Shown in pieces: positions 1 through 12,529 of a stretch of DNA of 64,000 nucleotides; within the stretch, counting starts at the first letter, position 1, and every line of letters begins with the position of its first letter. Below the pieces are notes generated by a model. The model searched no databases and was not told the origin of the DNA. It saw only the letters and a program-made list of their open reading frames with translations. The DNA is from Lineus longissimus. Taxonomy: Eukaryota > Nemertea > Pilidiophora > Heteronemertea > Lineidae. A program made the translations under genes and the position numbers. The stretch spans positions 12,276,501 to 12,340,500 of the forward strand of contig NC_088315.1 in assembly GCF_910592395.1 (NCBI RefSeq), in the 5' to 3' direction.

Positions 1-1933
1 TCGGGCACTAAAATAATTGATCATACGGCTTTTATTATCCAAACCATTCATTAATTTACGGCGACATGTTCATGATTTAATTGAATTCCCATGGCGTATA
101 TTCTATTCATCTACAGATTGCAGATTATTACATCCGACCAGAGGATTTTAGTGAGACAAAATGCACAGTCGTCGTGGACATATGAACAAGTATTCAAGAG
201 TTTGAAAATTGGCCTTAGACGAACGGTTGCACCTCCAGATTAGAGCTTGTCTCCGACCAGATTAGACGGAAGTAAAACCCGCACATAGGCCACAATCTGG
301 CCTTCACGTAATCGCAACAACAATGGCGTGATAGGCTACCCAGTACCATGTAAGCATTGTGCCTGCAACGAACATAAAACAACAATGGAGCGATATCCTC
401 GCTCTCGGATATTTGATACAGGTACTAAACCAAACATCAACCAACATAACGTTGAATGCAGACTGACCTTTTGTTCTTAACAATCCTCATCCACTGAGTG
501 CCGTACATGACCTATTCCGTGTGTTTCAAAGGTGTTAGACATTGCTTTATTGATCACAGTTATGCGTCGATCAAAGTACACATCCGAACAAGAATCATTC
601 AGTTAATCCGCTGAAATAACCAGAGAAATAAATAATGTAAAAAACCAGCCTGAATCTAGCCCACATTTTTCAATTTCATAATATTTCCTTCATTGAGACA
701 CGTTTTCCATTCTTAGTGGGTAATATGCCTGACTTGAAATGACCCAAGTGTTGCGTCTCGTCTGATCGATGTTTCGACCTTACGAATGATAGTCTCGCCA
801 AAACAAAATCGCGTTACGTTCTCGTGAGAAAAGGTGGATGACGTTATGTGATATTTCTCATTTGCAAAGGGCTCAATGGTTTTGTGCAGATTGATCGATC
901 AGCGATTGTTGTCATGACAATCGTCAGAATTTGAAGCAGAAGCGCTGGTAGATCGAGCTGCCGCCTGCGGTGAAAGAAAAAACTGACGGCCATTCGTTTT
1001 GCTTTCCCAATGTGAAGTTATCGACTTTAAAGGACCATTGGCATTATTAAGGACAATATTACCAAGCTGTCGGCTGCCCAGTCACCTCTAACAAATCCAG
1101 TCACCTCAAACAAATTGCACAAAGAGGAAAAATTCGAAATCTGACTAAATTATCACGCTTTTCTGTTGACTCCGATTTGACCCGAGTCAGCTCTCCATGC
1201 ATCGATCCTTTCAATGTGACTATAATTATATATAGTAAGGCGCTTCCTCGAGCCATGGATCTACCCTGCGACGTCTTGGTGCTGATAACGATTTTTCCGA
1301 CGTCACAGTGATTGAGCTTGTATTGACCCTCTATTACGACGATGATGGAAAAGACGTTGCGTCGTAATAGTGGGGTGACGTGAACTCGGATCTCGGCGTG
1401 AATTCACGTGGCGGGAAAGGTATTTTGCGCCACGACTGGCGCTTACTTAAAATAACGAATAACCCGTTTTCTACTATCTAATAGCTGAAACCAAATTGGA
1501 AAAGCATCCAATACGTTCAAAAAAAATAGTTTACTGATGAAACAGAAGAAGAACAAACATACTGCAGTAAAACGCCGCACATTTCTTTAACGAGGCAGGC
1601 GCGGATCAAGGGGGGTGCTGCGGGAAAATCCAACTTAATTACCTCGACGCGTGTCCATGTCATAAATATTTTGTAAGTTCTCATAATACCATAATATAGT
1701 AGGGGTAGCGTATGTAATGGTAGATTGAACATCTTCAACACATTATAATGAACAATATCATCACATTCGTAAGGTATCATATAATTCGTAGTTGGCAACA
1801 ACATCAGATGGTGAAAATGGCGGCTCATCATCCGAAATCACCGTCCCCGTCGAGATACATGCCCCGTCGAGATATATGTCGACTGTGAATGATACTTCCA
1901 AGCTGAGCGAACATGTCTGGCTAATCAATTTTA
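1..1933. other. Non-genic stretch, nothing recognised
   Basis: No reading frame here resembles a known protein. Several TGACGT-type words occur between about 1290 and 1430, and a short inverted repeat (TATTACGACG / CGTCGTAATA) lies at about 1331-1367. Neither is enough to call a promoter. Confidence 0.5.
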
Positions 1934-1985
1934 GGTAACCGGAAAAACGCCGACCGACCGACCGACCGACTGACCGACTGACCTA
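1934..1985 (+). repeat. Solo terminus of the (GACC)n TIR family
   Basis: The segment begins GGTAACCGGAAAAACGCC and runs into a GACC/GACT array, identical in design to the ends of the elements at 2157-2673, 2689-4274 and 24039-24527. No matching right end of its own is visible. The bases before it (tcaatttta) resemble those after the end at 4274 (atcatttta), so it may be the left end of a rearranged larger unit. Confidence 0.6.
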
Positions 1986-2000
1986 CCATCATTCATAATA

Positions 2001-2150
2001 CTGTAGATCCATGCACTTGATTGGGACCAACGTTTACGAAAACGTCGCGTCACGTCACGTTACACTAATGTAAAATGCATGGTGACGTGACGACGGCCAA
2101 CACTACGTCATGTAAACGTTGTTCCAAATCAAGTGCATGAATCTAGTGCT
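2001..2150. repeat. Small palindromic (foldback) element
   Basis: Arms at about 2006-2035 and 2111-2143 are inverted copies (TGCACTTGATT near the outside, AACGTTTAC inside), with CGTCACGTCACG / CGTGACGTGACG further in. The whole can fold into a hairpin of about 140 bases. It lies between two (GACC)n termini and is probably a tiny MITE. No coding capacity is seen. Confidence 0.55.
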
Positions 2151-2156
2151 TTTGTG

Positions 2157-2673
2157 GGTAACCGGAAAAACGCCGACCGACCGACCGACCTACCGACCTG
2201 CCAACCTACCGTCATATGCAGTATCCCTTTCGCTTTTCTATAGCACATGTATCTGTGTAGTGCCCAGCGCAATTCACGTGATGGATTCGGACATGTCTGA
2301 CAGCAGCATCTTCAGTCAATTAAACCGGGAAAACGAGCCCACGCGGTAAGGAACTGATAACGATACTCTAAAGATTTAAAAGATATGCTTTTTCTACATG
2401 GTCGGTGGATATAAAAACATGATTTGGGCCTAATCTATGCACTGTAGTTCTTCTGCTCGAGTGTCTCGACCGATGCAATGCATGAACTGCAACGCGCAAT
2501 ATGCATTTGTTGTCATTTGAACAGCTTAGGTGCGCTTGTTTACAATTTCATTTCACATGACCTGCTATCGTGGATTGGATATATCACATTGACTTATGAG
2601 ACCTGAGACTCAAATACGAAACTCCTTGGGTTGGTAGGTCGGTAGGTTGGTCGGTCAGCGTTTTTCCGGTTAC
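2157..2673. mobile_element. Non-autonomous (GACC)n-TIR element, copy A
   Basis: The 517-bp element starts GGTAACCGGAAAAACGCC followed by GACC repeats and ends with the inverse, GGTCGGTCAGCGTTTTTCCG then GTTAC. Its interior (about 2220-2600) matches the interior of the copy at 24039-24527 in inverted orientation, and that of 2689-4274. No transposase is encoded. No clean target duplication is seen for this copy, while the 24039 copy has a 9-bp one. It is best viewed as a MULE-like non-autonomous element. Confidence 0.75.
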
Positions 2674-2688
2674 TAAGCAAAAGGGATA

Positions 2689-4274
2689 GGTAACCGGAAA
2701 AACGCCGACCGACCGACCGACCGACTGACCGACTGACCTGCGAACCTACCGTCATATACAGTATCCCTTTCGCTTTCTATAGCACATGTATTTGTGTAGT
2801 GCCCAGCGCAATTGACGTGATGGAGTCCGACGTGTCTGACAGCAGCATCTCCAGTCAATTATGGTAGTTGATAAAGTATGGAATTAGTGAAACCTTGGAA
2901 ACACTGATAAACCTTGGAATATTCAATGTAAACCATGGAATCACTGTGCAAATAGCGCGGGAAATCGGGTGCGTTCCTTCCACGATTTATACCATCCCAA
3001 CTGACAGTCTCGTCCCAGCTGACTTTATTGATAGCAACTTGCCAGTTAGTTCAGAAGCCAACATTTTTAATGTGGAGGATGACGTCATCAATTGGCAATG
3101 CGCTGTGGTCGTTAAAATATTTTATTTCTCTTCAATGGAAGCAAAAATTAGTTTTTATGATTGTTTTGTATTCCATAGACGATAAAGTATTATGCTCGGT
3201 ACTAGATGCACGAGATCATAGGACAAACACACACGTGAATAAAAAAAACCGCTTAGAACTGGTGACGTCACAAAGATCTCTGCATTCCTCGATGCGTACT
3301 GGAAGATGTAAGAAATCGCTCACGGCGAAGGAAATTTTCATCCGCAAACTTCGGTAATAAACATGCATGACTAGGCTTCTTTTATTCATCGTTTGTTATA
3401 AAATATCAGTCAATCATAGACAATTAGGCCTAGACCTAGTCGTCAACCTTATCCATGCATAATGCATGACAGGCCCCCAATTTTCTCTGTATCACCCTGT
3501 ATGAACAGACCGATCCGTAGTTCAAATAGGCCCCGCGTGGTGGTGGCGTATTTATAAGAGGAGCGCTATTGGTCCATATTATGGGTGTGTGGTGGGCGTG
3601 TCTTCCCATATTTGGGAGATCAGTACTGTACACTGGAGGCGAGGTACAACTGGGTTGTTCTAAAATATAGACTATTGAATCGGATATGCGACAGATTTCT
3701 AAATTACCATAAAATTCCGATCTGATCATGTAAGAATAAGCTCCAAATGTTGATTCGTAACCACGTTAGGTTCGAATGGCATTATTTCATGTTTTTATGC
3801 ATTTTTAGGACTGATTCCAAGGTTTATCACTGGTTCCAAGGTTTCACTGATTCCAAGCTTTATCAACTACCGTCAATTATACCGGGAAAACGAGCCCACG
3901 CGGTAAGGAACTGATAACGATACTCTAAAGATATGCTTTGTCTACATGGTCGGTGGATATAAAAACATGATTTGGGCCTAATCTATGCACTGTAGTTTTT
4001 CTACTCGAGTGTCTCGACCGATGCAATGCATGAACTGCAACGCGCAATATGCATTTGTTGTCATTTGAACAGCGCACGTGCGCTTGTTTACAATTTCATT
4101 TCACATGACCTGCTGCTGTCCGACACGTCGGACTCCATCATGTCCATTGCGCTGGGCACTACACAGATACATGTGCTATAGAGAAGCGAAAGGGATACTG
4201 CATATGACGGTAGGTTGGCAGGTCAGTCGGTCGGTCGGTCGGTCGGTCGGTCGGTCGGCGTTTTTCCGGTTACC
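2689..4274. mobile_element. (GACC)n-TIR element, copy B, split by a nested insertion
   Basis: Left end GGTAACCGGAAAAACGCC plus (GACC)n at 2689 and right end (GGTC)n plus GCGTTTTTCCGGTTACC finishing at 4274. The interior matches copy A but is interrupted at 2863-3871 by another TIR element. Removing that insertion and one target copy gives the contiguous family sequence seen in copy A. No coding potential. Confidence 0.75.
2863..3871. mobile_element. Nested non-autonomous MULE-like element, GGTAGTTGATAAAG family, copy 1
   Basis: The element starts GGTAGTTGATAAAGTATGGA and ends with an inverted counterpart (CTTTATCAACTACC). The TIR is about 55 bp and contains repeated CCTTGGAA words. It is flanked by a perfect 9-bp target duplication, GTCAATTAT, at 2854-2862 and 3872-3880. 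A second copy is at 25239-26302. The reading frames inside both copies are conserved only because the DNA is, and match no known protein. The 9-bp duplication and G-rich start suggest the Mutator superfamily. Confidence 0.85.
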
Positions 4275-4668
4275 ATCATTTTAGGTGGGTGTTAGAAGCG
4301 GGAACATTCTGGTCGCCAGTTTTAATGAAGGCAGATTCGAGTCACGATTCACATTAAATATTCGCTACGCGGCCGATTACATGAATATTTACAATATTAA
4401 ATTTGTATTGACCACATACATGTACATCCCCCGGTGAGGAACCGTTGATTATCCGGTATTTTCCTGATATATTGGTGGCTTGATCGACCTTCGTCAAGTT
4501 TTCTCGCTAAGGCATTTACAAATTATGTACCGTACACATTACCTGATACTGACCTCGTTCATTGTTTCACCTTCAGGGGACAGCAAGCACTATAGACTAC
4601 CGTACAGCGGATGCAGCGTGCTGCTACGTGCATTTGACGGAGGAACATACATCCATGCAGTTAATAAA
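4275..4668. other. Non-genic spacer
   Basis: Unique-looking sequence with no gene. Its last nine bases (GTTAATAAA, 4660-4668) are the left target duplication of the next element. Confidence 0.5.
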
Positions 4669-5378
4669 GGGTATTAATAAACAGAGAAACAGAGAAACGA
4701 AGAAATCGAGAACTTCCCATATCGAGTAGTTAGTTGTCTATAATGTACGGCGCGAAAATAGACTAATAGGCTAGCCTGGTTTCTTCTCCCACGATGAAAG
4801 TAGTTCGTCCCTTCTCAAAGCACCGATGTACACCTGGCACGGCGAAGTTGCACCCCCACTTCATAATCTCATTTCAGCCTTGTTGAGTATTCAGCATAGT
4901 CCAGTCTTAATTAGCAAAGTCTGTATTTTAGATCTACCTGGTGTAACAGTAGATCGTAGTCCGACGTGAGAAATAAAGCATTTCATCTCCGATATTCTCG
5001 ACTCTGTTGCCCTGCCAGACGCTACCCGCCTTACGAAACAAGCCTCGTCCCCAGGACCAAACAAGCAGGAGGGACGAGGTTACCAGGTCTAAAATTGCCC
5101 AACTAAAGTCTTGGTTGATTGGTTTTTAGTGGTTGTTTTCTTGGTTTTAATAACCTAATACACAGTCAAAACTGTCCAAGCTAGGTCAGGATTGCTACAT
5201 GGCTATACGCCCCTTAATTGTTTTGAATTGATGCTACTTCATTTTGAACAAAACAAAATGGCTGTTGGCACACAAGTACTGATTTTGTGCAGCAATGCAT
5301 TGGGAGACGAGGCCTAACTAGTCGATGGGGGAAGTTCTCGATTTCTTCGTTTCTCTGTTTCTCTGTTTATTAATACCC
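4669..5378. mobile_element. Non-autonomous TIR element, GGGTATTAATAAACAGAG family
   Basis: The 710-bp element has TIRs of about 55-60 bp: GGGTATTAATAAACAGAGAA at the left and its inverse ending TTATTAATACCC at the right, with TCGATTTCTTCG inside. A perfect 9-bp target duplication GTTAATAAA flanks it (4660-4668 and 5379-5387). No transposase is encoded. The 9-bp duplication suggests a MULE-like mobiliser. Confidence 0.85.
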
Positions 5379-5387
5379 GTTAATAAA

Positions 5388-6287
5388 TGTCTGCACAGCC
5401 AGCTTAGTAATAGGAAAAATGTCACCCTCGAAAAAGTGTTCGGTCATATTGTTCAGTGTATTTATTATTATAGTGACAATCTAGTGTGTATAATCTATAT
5501 ACTCTAAAACCTTGTTTTTATGGGTACAAGTGTCCACCTGATTAAAATCTTGCGTGACCGGCCCACTCATTTCACATGCATGGTGTCTTTACAATGGGAC
5601 CTTACCATGATTGGCTAAGGTCGGGTTCTCTATGAATGTCTGAAGGAACTTCGCTCAGTCGCTTGTCGGGTCGTGAAATCGACATGTAGTCTGGATTTGA
5701 AATTGATCCCATTTGATGAGAAGACCTATTGCAACCCGCGGTTTTATACAGGGTGGCTCCAAAAACTAATCGGTGAATTGATTTATTGGGATTGGAAGGT
5801 TTGGGGCGAGATCTGGGATAAATGCGAGTTTTAGGAAATCCTAAGACTAACGTTACCGTTAGCGCTTGTAGTATGGACTTGTCATGTAAGAGTGCTTTCA
5901 CGAGAGGTTAAGAACTGGCTCCGATAACACAATCCCTAGCGTTAACACCACCTTTTACACTAAAAATGCACATGAAAACCCGTGTTAACGTTAGCGAATG
6001 CTAGGCTTACGGTGCTAGTTCCGAACATAAGAATTACTCTAGAGTTCCACAGGTTTTGGATAGGGTAATTGTCGAAAAATCAAGTAAACAAGATTCTCCT
6101 TTCATAGTCATTTATTCTACTTGAATGCTTACTTATCACAATTAAGATTGCTGTTTCTACTATTTATCCATAGATTACGAGAACAATTCTGAAACAATAA
6201 TTAAGGGCTCCTGCAGTAGTTACCAAATCCTAAACGGAAACTTTAAGTTTTACATGTCATAATGCTCAACGTCCAAATGATAAGAGT
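5388..6287. other. Non-genic spacer
   Basis: No convincing gene. At 5747 onward, CAGGGTGGCTCCAAAAACTA resembles the general style of a mariner/Tc-type terminus, but no inverted partner was found, so no element is called. Confidence 0.4.
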
Positions 6288-7667
6288 TCAGTCCATATTA
6301 ATTTCGTCCCTTTCAACCTGTACGAATTCCAGACCCGGTTCCTCCTCTTCCTCATCCTCCTCAAGGTTGGGGAATGGCCCAGCTTTAATAGGGACCGATC
6401 GCAATGCCATCTCAAAACCTTTTTCAATCACGGCCCCATCAACAGCAGCCCAAGCCTCACTTACAATGGTGACAACATCCATCAGCTGAATTGGTTCGCA
6501 TCGGCCCTCTCTATCCGTGTGGTTCTTTTTCCATGCTTTCCACCTCTTGCGCATAAGGTTCTTGAGGGATCTCATGACAGTCAGGTTCAGGGGTTGGACA
6601 AGTGATGTACAACTGGCGGGAATGAAATCGAGGATTCCCCCAAGGTTCATAGTTTGCACACCGAAATTTTCCGTTCGATGAACCAGGTACCGATCTACCA
6701 GTAACAAAAACTGTTCAGCCTCTTCTGCGGTTAGATACGGTTGGAAGGCGTGTTCAAACCAGTGTTCGGCTGTCTCCTCCTTCATCCAACCTGTTGCTGA
6801 TGAAGTTATGACCACGTTTTCTGGTAGCTCTTGGTCCGCCAAGGCTGCAAGCTGCCTGACGAATCCTTTATTTGGGAAAGTCACGTGAGCCGCCACTTTT
6901 CCGCCGGTTGCAGTGATTGCAAGAGTAACTGTGCATCCAAGTTTGGTGTTGGACCTTGGGGTGCGGATGTCCACGGACTTTGCTCCCTTTATGCTGCATG
7001 TGTACGTTGGTCGTAGCTCAAACAAGGCAAACGTTTGATCCATGTTAAAGAGAAGTCTCATCGGAATTTCAAATCGGTCGATCGTGTCCGTGACGTTGTC
7101 TCTGAACACTTGCACACGATTGGCGGCATCAGCTGGGAGGGTGGTCGTATTTTTGTTAGCTTTCCGGAATGAAATTTTCTTCCGGTCCATAAAGTTCGCT
7201 ACCCAGCCGTTCGAAGCGTGGAATTCGTGCATGACTGGTCGAGTCCGGATGAAATCTTGTCTATCGTCAGCGGGTAACGCGTGCCACCAGTCTTCGAAAA
7301 TTGACATAGCTTTATCTTGGACGTCTTCGACGGCGACAGGCAGCCTTTTTTCTCTAACCCCTCTAAATCAGACGATTAGTCTCTCTTCAACATCAGGCCA
7401 AAGACCAACGTTCCCCTCTTTTACATGTCGGACTTTGCCTTTTCCTTCACCAGCTTTTTCTTCTAGTTCTTCCAAATTCCATTTCTGCATTGTTCGGACT
7501 GAGATTCCATAGTGTTCTGCAAATTCACGCATGTTGTTGACGGTTCCGTCCAACAGCGCAGCCTCATGGTCCTGCAGGTAGGCTATTTTCTCTCTAACTG
7601 TATAACTTCTCCGGCGTTTTCGCAATGGCTCTTGACCATCCATCTTCACAATTGGCAAAGTGAGCAA
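6288..7667 (-). pseudogene. pogo/Tigger-like DDE transposase with one in-frame stop
   Basis: The reading frame runs from 7667 to 6288 (about 459 codons) and is broken by one TGA at 7370-7368. The 99 codons before the stop look like a psq/CENP-B-type helix-turn-helix (YGISVRTMQKW), which would bind element ends. The part after the stop is a DDE endonuclease domain: LLFNMDQT holds the first Asp (residue 90 of the 339-codon downstream part), LLLVDRYLVH the second (205). The third position reads SLVQPLN, with Asn (241) where the family has Asp. The tail is acidic (EEDEEEEE). The stop plus the missing third carboxylate make it unlikely to be catalytically active. The domain order fits pogo, although TIRs and TA duplications were not located. 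Confidence 0.8.
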
Positions 7668-9595
7668 CTGAAACTAGATACCCGCTTATACAGGCCTAGG
7701 ATGACCTTGAGGACATATAGGAAAGAAGACACGATATCTGTCTGCCACTCTTGCGCAATTTGTGACAAAACCTATCAGTCGAAACGATCGTCGTAATCGG
7801 CCGCGGACACCTTGAAATTGACCATACTGAAGTCGGCCAGATGTCATTCTGCCTCGGTGGTAGGCCCATTGGCCATGCCTTTGAATAGATCTTAGTAGCC
7901 CTTTTATAGTGTGATTTGGGGGCGGGATCTATTCCATCGACTGGAATATTGGATGTGTACCCATAAAAACAAGATTTTAGAGTATATACATGTATATACA
8001 TATATATGGCTTCCAGCTCCATGATTTATTCGCCTACCGTGATACCATTGCATCATAAACCCTGTCGTGCTTTTAGAGGGCCTTAAGCTTTATGTTTAAT
8101 ATGGTTTCGTGGGTTTCATATGCTCTGTTGTATGCTTTTGGGGAAGGCTTCCTGGTCCTACAAACGCCCACCCCTTCCTGCTACCTGAATACTTCTGGAT
8201 GCACGGCGCATAATGACAGTTATGGTACTTAATTAAAGAATCAATACATTAAAATTGATATATGAAGTCTGTTTGACAATGTTCAAGTATGAAAGCATAC
8301 TCTTGCCCATGATAAATGAGTTTATTGTATTCCAAATTTTTTATTTTTTTTTGGAAAACCGGTTATATTTATTTTAGAAGCCAAATCGCACATCTAGAAA
8401 GTGTTATTTGAGCTTATTCATGAAGTGGGAAAACAATATCAATGCCAAAATTAACATAGACCCCCCCCCCCCCCCCCCCCCCACAAATATGGTCCAATTT
8501 TGGTTTTATAGACAATTTAGGCAAATGTATAGAACTTAGTTAATTTTTCAAATTCGATTTCTTTTTACAGAAAATTGCATGAAATGCATCAATTTATACA
8601 ACACTTCAACTATCATAATGTATTTCTAATTCAAAGCTTCGATATACCTTATAATTAGGTAAGATATTACAGACACATTTATACTATTTATAGTAAGAAA
8701 TTCAACATCAGCCTACATAATATGTTAACAAAACAGTTAATTTGCTATATCTCTGGACTGGATGCTTCAATTTTGATCAAACTTGATTTAATGCGGAGCT
8801 TTAAGTCCAGTCTTTGAGGATTTGTACATGTCATGCAATCATAAAAGGAGGAGTCATGGCCTTTAAGTACGGTTATTAACTTCATGATTACTATAATTGC
8901 ATTAACGAGTTTTTTGTGTATAAGTAAGCTTAATTTATAATCATAATATGATTAGAAGATGTAATTAGAAGAAATTCGGTTAAAAAAAGGTAACTCGCCG
9001 TGATGAACTGTGGAAGAACAGTCCAATTGCGCTTTGTGAACTTTTATTTTTCGATACTTCTTAATGAACTGTGCAACGGCTGATTAATTTTTGCTGAACT
9101 TTATGATATTGTGATTTCTGGGTTCAATTATGTTGCATACCAAATGCAGCAATTTTCTTGTAACTGATTCCGGAGCAATGGTGAATTTCCAGGTTACCGC
9201 ATGGTGATTGCTGATTTCAGGCATGTGCTGCCATCTGGAAAACGAAACCTCTTCCTATATATTGTGTGGTATTGTGCTGGACTAATAGAGAGTATAAAGG
9301 GTAGTGTTCACGAAAAGATATCGTCCAGGTATCATGAACAGACTGTAAAAAAGTCCTTAATAATATGCCATCAGCCGAAAATCGACATCATTTCCTTACA
9401 TCAAAAATGTATCCCAAATGTTTTGCACTCGATCACCAGAAATATTTTTCTGCATGGTATATATGTGTGACATGCATTTTCAAATTGCGATCATTTGAGT
9501 AATTGATGAATTATGAATTCATAATTATTTGCTTTAATTCATTTCTGCTGGTGCGTCTTTAAAAAAAACTAATACCAGTATCAATAACTACTACA
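7668..9595. other. Non-genic spacer with poly-C tract
   Basis: AT-rich sequence with no recognisable gene. It includes a 22-base poly-C run at 8461-8482. Confidence 0.5.
8461..8482 (+). repeat. Poly-C homopolymer
   Basis: Twenty-two consecutive C. Similar C or G runs occur near 22690, 22935, 55435 and 56433. Confidence 0.95.
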
Positions 9596-9902
9596 TTCTG
9601 TCGAGAATTGTCATCCCGAATATACTAAAGTACATCAAACGTCAATTCAGCCCACGCTAGGTCCTGGCGACTGGTACAGAAGACATCCGTTTCTGGTACA
9701 TTTCACCAATCTAGGGATGGTCACTCGGGTTCTGTTTATCTTAAAGGCCTTCCCACACCAAGAAACAGGAAGTGACTCATGCTTTCTTCAGAAGCCAAGG
9801 TTTGGCAAGATTAGTATTACAGCAAATAAAGTTAGTTCTCTGATGGTAACCAAAGAGTTTGCCTCGTTCTATAGCATCATATCCCCAAACTTCCACACAT
9901 TC
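9596..9902 (+). repeat. Dispersed ~307-bp repeat, copy 1
   Basis: This stretch matches 53475-53781 in the same orientation with only a handful of differences. The match begins at TTGTC(A)TCCCGAATATAC-type sequence and stops abruptly near CTTCCACA on both sides. No TIR, poly-A tail or target duplication is evident. It could be a SINE or a fragment of a larger element. The reading frames through it are not convincing. Confidence 0.8.
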
Positions 9903-10312
9903 GTGTGCCACCAAAAACATTTTGGGGAAGTTATGTTTAAAACTGTTAACTCGGAAATATACAGGTAATCCTTGCCTATAAGGTCTTCTATACCTTCTTG
10001 TACAACTGAAGATGTACATGTACCATACATTTAATTAGGCCCACAAAAGGTGTATCACTAGGAGTGGGTGTGAATACCTAAGAAAATTTTGTAGTAAACT
10101 CCGCCCTCTAGGCCTAGTCTTGCCCGCCAAGAGTCGTTTTTGCACCGCCCCCGAGCAATAATCTTCAAAACATTTGTAACTAAATAAATTAATAATTTTC
10201 CCCGTCCACAGACCGTGACAGTCTGGCGTAAGAACATTTGACCAATATCGTTGGGTTTCATAACCACGTGACACGACATAGTCAGGCCTACACATAATCG
10301 TTATATACCACA
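9903..10312. other. Non-genic spacer before the LTR element
   Basis: No gene is recognised. The last five bases (ccaca, 10308-10312) are the probable left target duplication of the BEL element; the right counterpart reads cccca, 4 of 5 matching. Confidence 0.45.
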
Positions 10313-10464
10313 TGTTGGGGAGAAAAGTTAGTTTGTCTTCGGCCACCTCACGGCCCAGTCAGAATTCGGCGACTGCAACAACGCCATTATAGAAAGAAGA
10401 AGCTGACACAATAATAGCCGATTTAATGATGAAAATATACGTTTTTTATCGTTCCTAATGAACA
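10313..10464 (+). repeat. 5' LTR of BEL/Pao element
   Basis: Begins TGTTGGGG and ends AATGAACA. Nearly the same 151 bp recur at 15931-16081. TG...CA ends are present. Confidence 0.92.
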
Positions 10465-10482
10465 TTGTGGTAGCAGAAGTGT
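10465..10482 (+). promoter_or_regulatory. Probable primer-binding site
   Basis: TTGTGGTAGCAGAAGTG follows the 5' LTR directly, where a tRNA 3'-end complement is expected. TGGTAGCAGA-type sequences fit LTR retrotransposon primer sites. The tRNA was not identified. Confidence 0.6.
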
Positions 10483-10712
10483 AAAAGGATTAAAGATCTA
10501 CGAAAAACGGAAAAAAGAGCTTTAGAAACAATTAGAAACGAACAATTGTTGATTGAAGTTACGGTAAAAACTCGAACATTCCATGAACGCACGAGGTGTA
10601 CGTGTATCAATGCATGTGCATGTACAGCGAATATAGAACCAAACGAAACCAGTTGCAGTCCCGCTGTACGTACATATAAGTGATTTGCTAGGCCTGCGAC
10701 AGACGAAATAAT

Positions 10713-11567
10713 ATGATGGAGGCACGTATTGGTGGAGGGAAGACTAATGGTGGTAATGGTGAGGAGGATGTAGACCCATCACAGCCACAAAGCCCAATGC
10801 CAAGGGATGTTGAAGTCGAAGGAAGTTCACCTGCTGCAGCTGATGTAGGCCTACGGGGCGAAGGGACCTGGCCGAAGACCAAGGGTGACCAGTCAACGGA
10901 GACGGAGGGTGATCAGTTGCCGGAGACCAAGGGTGACCAGTCAACGGAGACCGAGGGCGTTACTGATGGTAGACCAAAGGTGCCAGATGAACTTCTAAAC
11001 CCACAGTATGGCACAGAGAAACGTGAGGGTCAACGGCTCCTAGAGAATCTCTCCCATTCCAGAAGATCAATGATGACGACAAAGGAAAAACCCAGAAATT
11101 GAAGGCACTGCTGAACTGTTTGAACACTTCAATCAGCTTTATGGAGTCAGTAGAACGTCAAAGTGAACTGGGGATGGGATGACCTATACGCAAGATCCCG
11201 GAGAAAGAACTACTGCAATATTACATGTGGCAGAGACAGAATCCATGAGGGATTGGCTAGACAACCTTGTCGAGATGAAAATGATGGTAAAACAGTATCT
11301 GGGATTGAGACGACACACAGGTTTTCTGAGAAGAAGAGCAACTACAGCTATGACAAAGAGAAGAAGCCTTGGCAAAAATCAACCAGAACATTTGCCTCAC
11401 CAGGAGATGTCAGTTGCCTAGTTTGTAACCAGAATCACGGAGTCCCGAATTGCAATCAGTTCAAAGGAATGTCACTTGGTGGTAGATGGTTCATAGTCAA
11501 GAAAAAGGGACTATGCAGGCTATGTCTGGAACCAGGACATATGGCAGTGGATTGTGGAAAAAAGTGA
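10713..11567 (+). pseudogene. BEL/Pao gag remnant with zinc knuckle
   Basis: A first frame starts at 10713 with an acidic, Gly/Thr/Glu-rich N-terminus containing near-repeats of TEGDQ/ETKGDQ. It shifts frame and resumes near 11163. The later part includes CLVCNQNHGVPNC and CRLCLEPGHMAVDC, the CCHC zinc-binding pair typical of BEL gag C-termini, which would bind genomic RNA. At least one frameshift near 11100 and a stop at 11567 break it. The N-terminal capsid-like portion is shorter than usual for BEL elements, implying internal deletion. Confidence 0.8.
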
Positions 11568-11591
11568 GATAATAACAGTCCACACCACCCC

Positions 11592-12529
11592 TTGCTGAGT
11601 AAAGAAGTCAACAACAAACCGTTCGCGGGAAAAGGTCATGACACGTCCAACAAACGAAAGGCAGGAAACTTCCCACTGAAGAAAAAGAATCCTCCTGGGT
11701 CTAATGGTACTCAACAGACTCAACCTAAAAAATCTCCCCAAGTCAAGGATTGTGATGATAAGGGAAAAGCAGACCAAGTCCAAGTCAATGCTGTTGGCCA
11801 TGTTTCCCTGAGAACCATCCCAGTGCTGTTGAGACACAACAACAAGTTGGTACAAACCTACGCCATGTTAGACGATGGGTCGTCGGAGAGTTACTTGTAT
11901 GAGGACTTAGCTTATGAGTTGAACCTGCCGGTGCTCAAACGGTCGAAGAGATGGTATTTGGAGATAAGGCTGAGGAATATAATACCATGGAAGTTGAAGG
12001 TCTCACTATCCAGGGAGTAGAACAACCGGAGAAATTTGAAATCCCAAGCATTTGGACACACCCCACATTGGTCGGCAATGCACCCGTTGTAGATTGGAGT
12101 AAAAAGGCGGAAAATTGGGAGCACTTGGCTGAAGTACCCTTTCCGACACAAACCCGCAAGAAGAGGACAGGTATCTTGATCGGCAATCGGCATGCCCATT
12201 TCCACAGATCACTAAGGGAAATCACAGACGAAGATGAGCCGGAAGGAAAGCCGTTGGCACGTTTAACCTCCCTGGGATGGACCTGCATAGGGCCAGTTAC
12301 TGAAGACGCACAAGGGGAGGAGAACCAAACCAATTTTACATACGCTAGTCACATGGTGGATGAAACAACCGAGTTAAAGACTATGGTGAAGACAATATGG
12401 GAGCTGGATGCAATTGGAATGGGTCAAACTCAAAATGGATCCAAGCTTGGAGCAACGTTTACTCCTGATGAACTAATGGCGGACGAGAAAGTCGTCAAAT
12501 CAAGTGGAGACCCCTTGGAGACACAATGA
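11592..12529 (+). pseudogene. BEL/Pao aspartic protease and linker to RT
   Basis: From 11592 a lysine-rich stretch leads to TYAMLDDGSSESYL, the DDGS form of the retropepsin active site seen in BEL/Pao elements (near codons 92-95). The frame shifts near 11950, and the protease C-terminal region plus the linker to reverse transcriptase continues in another frame to 12529, with LIGNRHAHF and ARLTSLGWTCIGPV resembling that inter-domain region. The product would process Gag-Pol. It is broken by frameshifts. Confidence 0.75.

Noticed and set aside
5747-5790. Possible mariner-type terminus (CAGGGTGGCTCCAAAAA).
   Set aside because: No inverted partner or TA duplication found nearby.
10688-10944. Minus-strand Pro/Ser-rich frames.
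   Set aside because: Antisense shadows of the BEL gag N-terminus.
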